Origin: a bacterium
GTDB taxonomy: Bacteria; Bacteroidota; Bacteroidia; Bacteroidales; Bacteroidaceae
Reading direction: 5' to 3'
DNA: 32,272 bases
Assembly: GCA_004562975.1 (NCBI GenBank)
Contig: SFQP01000005.1
Span: 1-32,272, forward strand
Shown here: piece by piece, positions 31,831-32,272 of the stretch
Numbering within the stretch: the stretch's first letter is position 1
Layout: each line of letters opens with the position of its first letter
Notes under the pieces: generated by a model
Database searches by the model: none
The model's input: the letters and a program-made list of their open reading frames with translations, nothing else
What the model was told of the DNA's origin: nothing
Made by a program: the position numbers and the translations under genes

Positions 31831-32272
31831 TTATTGATACACTACGGCATAGCGGTTGCCCATGCGGCGATGCTGTTTCTCCGCTCCTAACCGCCGGAGC
31901 AATTTGCCCATACGCATGGCCGTTACACCCTGCAACGCCCGGGAGGAAGTGCGCTTCAGGTGCTCGAATATCTCCGTGGCCGACAGCCACACGGCCTGAC
32001 TGCGCTCACCGGCCGTAGGCAGGCGGAACGACTGGGCAAAGGCGGCCTCCAAGGGGCTTTCGCGGTAATACAGCGCATTGTGCCGCTCGATTTCCGCCTC
32101 TTCTTCTTTGGTGAACAGCACGGGTTCGCCGGCGGCTATCTCGGCCAGCAGCTGGGCATAGAGTTGGTCGTGCGGTTCCTCAACGGCACCGATGTAGCGC
32201 GTCACGACCTGGCAATAGAAACGGCGCGAGCCGGAAGGGTCGGTCAGCAGTTCGTCGAAATTGCTCGTGCCG
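31831..32272 (-). CDS. VapE/VirE family protein, DUF3874 C-terminal part (partial)
   Basis: The last 146 residues of a protein whose start lies beyond the right edge. The frame is open to the edge, reading GTSNFDELLTDPSGSRRFYC. TSN...LL.D.SGSRRF is the signature of the VapE P-loop primase/helicase-like family. The rest, with HNALYYRESPLEAAFAQSFRLP and a basic helical end (MRMGKLLRRLGAEKQHRRMGNRYAVVY), matches the DUF3874 tail found in Bacteroidales. Such proteins are often in prophages, genomic islands and other mobile regions. The role is presumably DNA replication of an element. A GTG at 32205 could be mistaken for its start. Confidence 0.78.
   Translation of the reverse strand, partial: GTSNFDELLTDPSGSRRFYCQVVTRYIGAVEEPHDQLYAQLLAEIAAGEPVLFTKEEEAEIERHNALYYRESPLEAAFAQSFRLPTAGERSQAVWLSATEIFEHLKRTSSRALQGVTAMRMGKLLRRLGAEKQHRRMGNRYAVVYQ

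Overview
The window looks like a chromosome segment of a Bacteroidales bacterium (Bacteroides/Prevotella-type). The evidence is promoters of the TTTG-N19-TAnnTTTG type, lipobox lipoproteins, a GH109-type oxidoreductase-fold glycosidase, DUF4834, DUF6359, DUF3874 and NigD-like proteins, and the gene content around pssA/psd. Most of it is core metabolism. Mobile DNA lies at the left end and a VapE-like fragment at the right edge. No tRNA, rRNA or CRISPR array was seen.

Left end (1-4200): the first 282 bases, read on the minus strand, are the 5' part (domain I) of a group IIC intron. It sits a few bases past the hairpin terminator of the next gene, a membrane-spanning TPR/LuxR-type regulator (374-2347, minus). 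A 1619-bp ISL3/ISAon1-type insertion sequence (2488-4106) follows. It is inserted inside a tandem dimer of an ~80-84 bp intergenic repeat that carries the regulator's promoter.

Plus-strand block (4339-15475): murF, trpS, rpmH, then a long run of same-strand genes: a PASTA membrane protein, a RluD-type pseudouridine synthase, ddl, a PlsC-like acyltransferase, a NigD-like lipoprotein, a DUF2156 protein, an Eis-like GNAT protein and a secreted esterase-like phytase-family protein. MurF and Ddl act together: Ddl makes D-Ala-D-Ala and MurF attaches it to the peptidoglycan precursor. A strong bidirectional terminator (15517-15558) closes the block against the convergent pflB.

Minus-strand block (15599-32272): in transcription order from the right these are a partial VapE/DUF3874 protein, a PstS-like lipoprotein, a secreted TPR protein, the GH109-type protein, a MATE transporter with a DUF6359 lipoprotein, folP-cdaA, psd-pssA-DUF4834, and pflA-luxR-hypothetical-pflB. 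Psd and PssA make phosphatidylethanolamine in two steps. PflA activates PflB for mixed-acid fermentation. CdaA makes c-di-AMP.

The most interesting signal not explained by genes is the dispersed intergenic repeat. Three unrelated genes (the TPR regulator, trpS, psd) have promoters with exactly 19 bp between the -33 and -7 boxes and almost the same spacer sequence, each preceded by an AT-rich or T-rich hairpin. Two loci carry the unit as a tandem dimer. One of these was split by the IS.
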